NCBI RefSeq assembly: GCF_024713945.1
Contig: NC_134677.1
Location: 62,001 to 126,000, forward strand
DNA from: Dermatophagoides farinae
Lineage: Eukaryota > Arthropoda > Arachnida > Sarcoptiformes > Pyroglyphidae
Reading direction: 5' to 3'
Length of the DNA: 64,000 nucleotides
The notes under the pieces are model-generated. The model was given only the letters and a program-made list of their open reading frames with translations, made no database searches and was not told where the DNA came from. The translations under genes and the position numbers were made by a program. Positions within the stretch are counted from its first letter, which is position 1. Each line of letters opens with the position of its first letter. Of the stretch, positions 59,301-64,000 are shown one piece after another.

Positions 59301-60054
59301 ACTTTTCATATCTTTGCGACTTTGTCCACTCATATAACGTATCAAATTTAGATAATCATTCGTTTTGCGCTAAAAAACGATTCACAATTCATGTTAATTA
59401 ACAAAACAAAAACAAATCAAAAACATACCATTTTACGTTTATCATGAACCGAAAAACATATTACAAAATCTTTCATTAGATAATTGTATAATGGATTTTT
59501 AGGCAATGGAAGACTCTAGTGAATGAAAAAAAAATTGAATTTTCGTTTGACATGCGTGTAAATACTTACCATTCGATTTTCTATACAATATTCCACAACG
59601 ATATCACTAATGATTGGTTTACGTTGTGATATTAAATGCTGAAATAATGGCCCTTCAAATGAATTACTTATGTAAAGAATATTTTTTCCATTATTCAATG
59701 ATGATGATGATGATGATAACGAAGATTCTGTTGTATTATTATTGACGTTATCTTCAATAATAATAACATCATGTTGATTATCATTTTTCGTATCATTATT
59801 ATTGTCGATCAAATCAGTGGATGATGATGATGATGATGATATAATATCAGTTTGAAGTTCGATATTGAAATCGAAATTCTTTAATTTGACAAATTTTGTA
59901 TTAATGCAATAGACAACAAAATTCACACACATACCTTTTTAATTGATTGAATAAAATGACCATTTTCATAGAGATCTTTGTCTATAATGACCAAATGATG
60001 GACATGTGTCGATTGTTTTATCGTTGTTGTTGACGATGATGATGATGATGACAT
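56339..60054 (-). CDS. ECT2: RhoGEF ECT2 / Pebble with N-terminal BRCT domains
   Basis: About fourteen exons run from the ATG at 60054 to TAG at 56341-56339. The N-terminal third holds BRCT-like modules, for example VHHLVIIDKDLYENGHF in exon 1 and LTDLRIALYNFLPKEIAEKT with THLVIKD later. The DH domain begins AITQELYQTEFNYVTILKDI (human VAKELYQTESNYVNILATI), followed by IELKTIFGGLPPIIDVHEKI, FVNFYEKTKEM-like QYVNFYEKTKEMIEQCVKKY, PRFKSFLKASQESHECRKQT and LLINPIQRLPRIELYL. The PH-like part includes CPATLLSANRHFIAKC. ECT2 activates RhoA at the cleavage furrow together with centralspindlin. The tail has a Lys/Arg-rich segment and ends YRPKKID. Exon ends are approximate: near 60054-59935, 59882-59569, 59178-58840, 58537-58442, 58382-58199, 58119-58010, 57952-57854, 57632-57413, 57337-57181, 57099-56883, 56823-56575, 56452-56339, plus three smaller ones. 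Confidence 0.93.
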
Positions 60055-61876
60055 TATTATTTACGATTGATGATGATTAAATGATTGAAGAAGAAAATTT
60101 TACGATAACACAACACACAAATTGAGCAATAAAAAAATGAATGAATGAACGATGGGTGATGATGATGATCAGAGTGAGAAAAGAATGATTGTAAAAAATA
60201 TATAGATTTTGTACACCACCAAACAAATACTTTCGGTTTGTTGATAATTTTGAATCAATCAATGACTGGATTGATCGATCAAATCAATTAATCAATCAAT
60301 ATCATTCTTCCTGTATCAATTATTGAATAAATTAAAAAACATGAAAATTATTAGTAAACAATAATCGAAAACAGAGTAGTAAATGGAAATCGAAGTGTGT
60401 GTGTGTGTGTGCCCATTTACATTTTATATATTTACATTTATATTTATATTTTACAAATAAACACACCACATATAGATAGAAGATGATTTGATGATGATAT
60501 GTGTTAAAACCAACTATTATTTGTCTACACACTACTACAGCCAAACAACCATGGATTTAATGAAAAAATGAATTAAATTCACTTGATTCATCATCATCAT
60601 GATCATGACCATGATTAACATATATACAAAAAAAACGCATACACACACACAATTAATTTTACAGAATATAGAATAGAATGAGAATATTATAGAAGCAACA
60701 GGCGATATTATGAGAAAATGAAACAATCATCACATCATGCTAACTACAACTATATATAAAAAAATACCAGACAACTTGAAACATATACACTCGGATCATC
60801 CATATCCATAATATAACGAATTTAAAAATGAAAAAAGAATTTACACACATACACATGTAACAATAACAAAAAACGTACTATGATCATTATCATAACAACA
60901 CAAGGTTTTAGGTCGTAGTCGTAGTTTCGTTTTTGTTTTGGATTACGAAAGAAATGAAAAAGAAATCTCGGAATTTTAATGTGAACAAAATAATAACCGA
61001 ACATTTCATTTAGACAAAAAGGGGATATAAAACTTTGTTTTTGTTGTTGTTGCAGTTGTTATAGTTGTTATTGATACTGCTGCTTCTTTTCGTTGATCAT
61101 GATGAACAAGTGAAAAAAACACTGGTTTTTTGTGGTGTATATGATGATGTTGTGCTCACCATGTACAAGTTTTTTTTTTTTTGCTTAATAATTTTTCTTT
61201 TTTTCTTTTTTTGAACATTAGAAGTTTTCAACAAACGATTGAAAAATTAATGATGATGAAAATTGCTGAATGGATGGTGTTAACACAATTGTTGCCTCTC
61301 TCCCTCTCTCTCTCTCTCTCCCTCTGACCAAATAGACACACAGTGAGAAAATGTGTGTGTGCGATAATGGAGAACCGTCAATTTGGCCGTTTTAAAAATA
61401 TTCGAATCAATATTTCCATTGTCAATAGATGGCGTTCATATAGTAAATTCAAAAAATCAATTTCGATTCATTCGAATCCGAGTGGTGTACATATTAGAAG
61501 GATATTTTTTATCGCTTTTTTTTCAGGAAACCTGGTACATTTTATCAATCAATCGATATGATAAAAGTGACAAATTAAACTGTCTTTTTTGGTTGAAGAG
61601 CAACAACAATCTTAAAATGTTCAGTCATTTATCATGATCATCATCATTGATGTTGTTGTTGTTGTCGTCGTTATTTTAGACAATTTGATTATCGTCGAAA
61701 ATTAATGATTGCCATCAACAACATTAATTCCTTGTAACATTTGTGTTTGTTTACGAATAAAAAAGGACTGAAAAAAATTTCTACTTTAGTCACCAAATAA
61801 GAATTCTCGAATCGAATATTTTCTTTTGATTCTGTTTGTTTGAATAAAGAATTCAAACAAAAAGCCAGAAAAAACC
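60055..61876. other. Divergent gene-free interval between ECT2 and DGAT2
   Basis: About 1.8 kb of AT-rich sequence with GT run (60393-60410), TC run (61295-61324) and CAT triplets. It holds both promoters. A 72-codon open frame at 61343-61561 on the + strand has mixed composition but no recognisable domain. Confidence 0.5.
61295..61324. repeat. (TC)n microsatellite
   Basis: A CT-dinucleotide run with two CCC interruptions, about 550 bases upstream of the DGAT2 copy 1 start. Confidence 0.85.
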
Positions 61877-63194
61877 ATGGTACTAGGTATTAAATTTGCA
61901 CCACTTTTTATTCCACTAAGACGGCGATTACAAACCTCGATTGTATTGTTATTTACAAATTTTCTTATTATTGTGACTGTTGTATCAATGTTATTGTTGT
62001 ATTTACTATTCACACGATACTACTATATATCATTATTCTATCTGTGTTGGTGGATTTTCGACCAAGAAACTTGTGTACGCGGTATGTAAAAAAAAATTCA
62101 AACAATGGATTTGATTTGATGAATTGATAAATTTCAAAGGTGGAAGAAGATGGAATTGGTTTCGTCGTTTACCAACGTGGCGTTTGTTTGCTGAATATTT
62201 CCCAGTTAGATTGATCAAAACAGCTGATTTACCGATGGATAAGAATTATATATTCGGAATACATCCACATGGAATTCTGTGTTTTTCTCATGTTGTCAAT
62301 TTTTGGTCGGAAGGAACAAATTTTTCCCAATTATTTCCAGGCATTACACCACATTTGGTTACGCTTAATTTGCAATTTAAAATTCCATTACAACGGGAAG
62401 TGTTGTTGGCAATTGGTGCTTGTTCAGCATCGAAAGAAAGTTTGGAATTTATTCTCAGGCAAGTCATTCATTTTTTATTTAAATTCACAATCAATTTTGA
62501 TTTATTGATTTAAAGTAAGAAAAAAGGAACCGGAAATGCTGTAGGTCTAATTATAGGTGGTGCACGTGAAGTGCTTGATACCATACCAAATACAATGATA
62601 TTGACATTGAAAAAACGTAAAGGTTATGCGAAAGTAGCTCTAGAAAATGGGTAATGCAGTAATGATCGAAATTCTGAATAAATTCTTGACTCTACTAATT
62701 TCTTTTGCCGCAAACAATAGAGCATCATTAGTGCCGGTCATATCGTTCGGTGAAAATGAACTTTATCAAACAATGCATCATGAAGAGATGACAATTGTTC
62801 GAAAAATACAGGAAAAATTGTACAAATTATTAACATTTACTCCTCCATTATTTTTTGGTATGCTTAATGCTCGATTTGTTAACCCAATGATTATCATTGA
62901 TTATCATCTATAGGTCGTGGCATTTTTCAATATTCATTCGGTATGTTACCATTTCGTAAAGAGGTGTTTACAGTTGGTAAGTATGATGATGATCGATAAT
63001 GATCAATGATTGTAATGTGATTCGTTCATTCATTGATTTTAGTTGGCAGACCAATAAATGTGGAACAAACACCATATCCTACCGATTCGCAAGTGGATGA
63101 ATTACATGAAAAATATATGAAAGAATTGACAAATCTATATGAAGAAAATAAAATGAAATATGGTTATGGAGATATTCCATTGAAAATTAAATGA
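61877..63194 (+). CDS. DGAT2: Diacylglycerol/monoacylglycerol O-acyltransferase, DGAT2 family (tandem copy 1)
   Basis: Six exons (61877-62081, 62140-62458, 62516-62650, 62721-62857, 62914-62976, 63043-63194) give about 336 residues; family members are 330-390. After a basic N-terminus there is a hydrophobic hairpin (FTNFLIIVTVVSMLLLYLLF and SLFYLCWW). The acyltransferase signature GIHPHGILCFSH contains the HPHG box. IIGGAREVLD, RKGYAKVALENGASLVPV and ISFGENELYQ match the second and third family motifs, and VVGRPINV closes the domain. The enzyme esterifies a fatty acyl-CoA to di- or monoacylglycerol at the ER/lipid droplet; whether it is DGAT2, MOGAT or a wax synthase cannot be told. Intron 2 begins GC (AG|GCAAGT) rather than GT. 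A second copy starts 743 bases downstream. Confidence 0.93.
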
Positions 63195-63937
63195 AAATTA
63201 CAAGCAGCTTTCATCATCATCATCATCATCAAAAATGTTCTTTCGAAATAGAAAAAAAATTTTACTTTATTTGCAGATAAACAAATCGATTGGTGCCCCA
63301 AAAAAAAAAAAACAAAAACAAAAACAGATGAAAATCTACTTAAATAAAATTCGAACAATTATCAATTTCGATTCATTCAAATATCCAGGGTGTATATAGG
63401 AAAATTTTATTATTATATTTACTTGATGTTGGAAAAGGAAACAGTGTAAATCAGAATATTATCACCAATCTCATTTGCTATCAATCAATCAATATATGTC
63501 TGTTCGATATAGATAAATTGACAAATGTCGAAAAAAAGAAGAAAAACAACAACTGTTCATCGTTTGTTTTAGCAAAAGAATTGAATGATTATCTAATTAA
63601 TGATTATGATGGCCATGAACAACAACAACAACCAAGTTTTTTCATTGATTTCATATCAATTTTTCTTGATAAATTATTTGTTTGAAAAAAAGACAGAAAA
63701 ACAACAACAAAAAGAAAAAGACAGAAAAGTTATATTTGTTTTTCACACTAAAAAATATTATTTGTGGCCAAAACGAACATCATTATGTCTGAATGACTGA
63801 CATGTGTTGACGAATTGAATTGATGAGTTTCAAGAAAACGAAAAAAACATTTGTACTTGATTTGCCATAAGTAACGAATTTATAATTTTTTCCTGTTTGA
63901 ACAACAACAACAACAACAACAAAAAAGAAATAAAAGA
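63195..63937. other. Spacer between the two DGAT2-family copies
   Basis: About 740 bases of AT-rich sequence between tandem genes on the same strand. It contains a CAT run (63212-63230), A runs and, just before the second start, an AAC triplet run (63900-63920). No intervening gene. Confidence 0.6.
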
Positions 63938-64000
63938 ATGGCACTTGGTATCAAGTTCGCACCACTTTTTATACCATTAAGACGTCGTCTACAAACAGCA
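63938..64000 (+). CDS. DGAT2: DGAT2-family acyltransferase, tandem copy 2 (5' end only, cut by window edge)
   Basis: The last 63 bases encode 21 residues, MALGIKFAPLFIPLRRRLQT plus Ala. The start of copy 1 is the same except Val for Ala at position 2 and Ser for Ala at position 21. Most nucleotide differences between the two are at third codon positions, so the copy is an old, selected duplicate and not an assembly artefact. The gene continues beyond the window. Confidence 0.9.
   Translation, partial: MALGIKFAPLFIPLRRRLQTA

Noticed and set aside
1-64000. CRISPR arrays, operons, ribosome binding sites, riboswitches
   Set aside because: The window is animal nuclear DNA with introns; no regular repeat-spacer pattern or bacterial gene order is present.
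1-64000. Transposons, retroelements or virus-like elements
   Set aside because: No transposase, reverse transcriptase, integrase, capsid or polymerase motif was recognised on either strand and no long terminal repeats were noticed.
1-64000. tRNA or rRNA genes
   Set aside because: No convincing A-box/B-box pair or rRNA-like block was found by eye; a covariance-model scan would be needed to exclude them.

Overview
The window is nuclear DNA from a small, AT-rich animal genome. It looks like an astigmatid mite, close to house dust or scab mites (Dermatophagoides/Sarcoptes type). Reasons: short introns (mostly 45-80 bases) with GT-AG ends, animal orthologues throughout (DDB1, TSC1, ECT2, TSC-pathway, Mediator and EMC subunits), nuclear receptors of the arthropod HR96 type, a six-cysteine ML-domain protein like the group 2 mite allergens, a chitinase with a peritrophin-type chitin-binding domain, and long Asn/Gln/His runs encoded by ATG/CAT/CAA/AAC microsatellites. 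The species is an inference.

Layout. 1-1.4 kb: two alternative last exons of an unrecognised + strand gene. 2.3-3.0 kb: a secreted low-complexity protein (-). 3.0-7.9 kb: no gene seen. 7.9-9.2 kb: GH18 chitinase with CBM14 (-). 9.7-16.8 kb: a dense block of a four-helix membrane protein (+), mitochondrial ferredoxin FDX2 (+), GEMIN7 (-), RRP1 (+) and DDB1 (-). 17.5-30.3 kb: two HR96-like nuclear receptors arranged head to head around a 7.5 kb gene-free interval. 30.8-34.6 kb: TSC1/hamartin (+). 35.2-48.3 kb: a second dense block with a secreted Gly-tailed protein (+), MRG15 (-), EMC8 (-), MED20 (+), low-molecular-weight tyrosine phosphatase (-), phosphoethanolamine N-methyltransferase (+), mitochondrial aspartate aminotransferase (-), roadblock dynein light chain (+), glycine cleavage H protein (-), THOC7 (-) and the ML-domain protein (+). 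48.7-52.6 kb: a CNGL-type cyclic-nucleotide-gated channel (-). 52.6-56.3 kb: no gene seen. 56.3-60.1 kb: the RhoGEF ECT2/Pebble (-). 61.9-64 kb: a DGAT2-family acyltransferase (+) and the first 21 codons of a tandem copy running off the window.

Genes mostly alternate in strand, so neighbours share short divergent promoters (GEMIN7/RRP1, EMC8/MED20) or end almost on top of each other (RRP1 and DDB1 stop codons are one base apart). They do not form a functional operon: most are housekeeping genes of DNA repair, RNA processing, transcription, trafficking, cytokinesis and mitochondrial metabolism.

The parts most worth following up are the chitinase, whose catalytic domain looks bacterial (actinobacterial PF-ChiA-like GH18) yet is spliced, secreted and joined to an animal chitin-binding domain; the single-exon plant/nematode/Plasmodium-type phosphoethanolamine methyltransferase; the duplicated HR96 receptors; and the tandem DGAT2 genes. 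Exon ends were read by eye from splice consensus and reading-frame phase and may be off by a base. No database search was possible.
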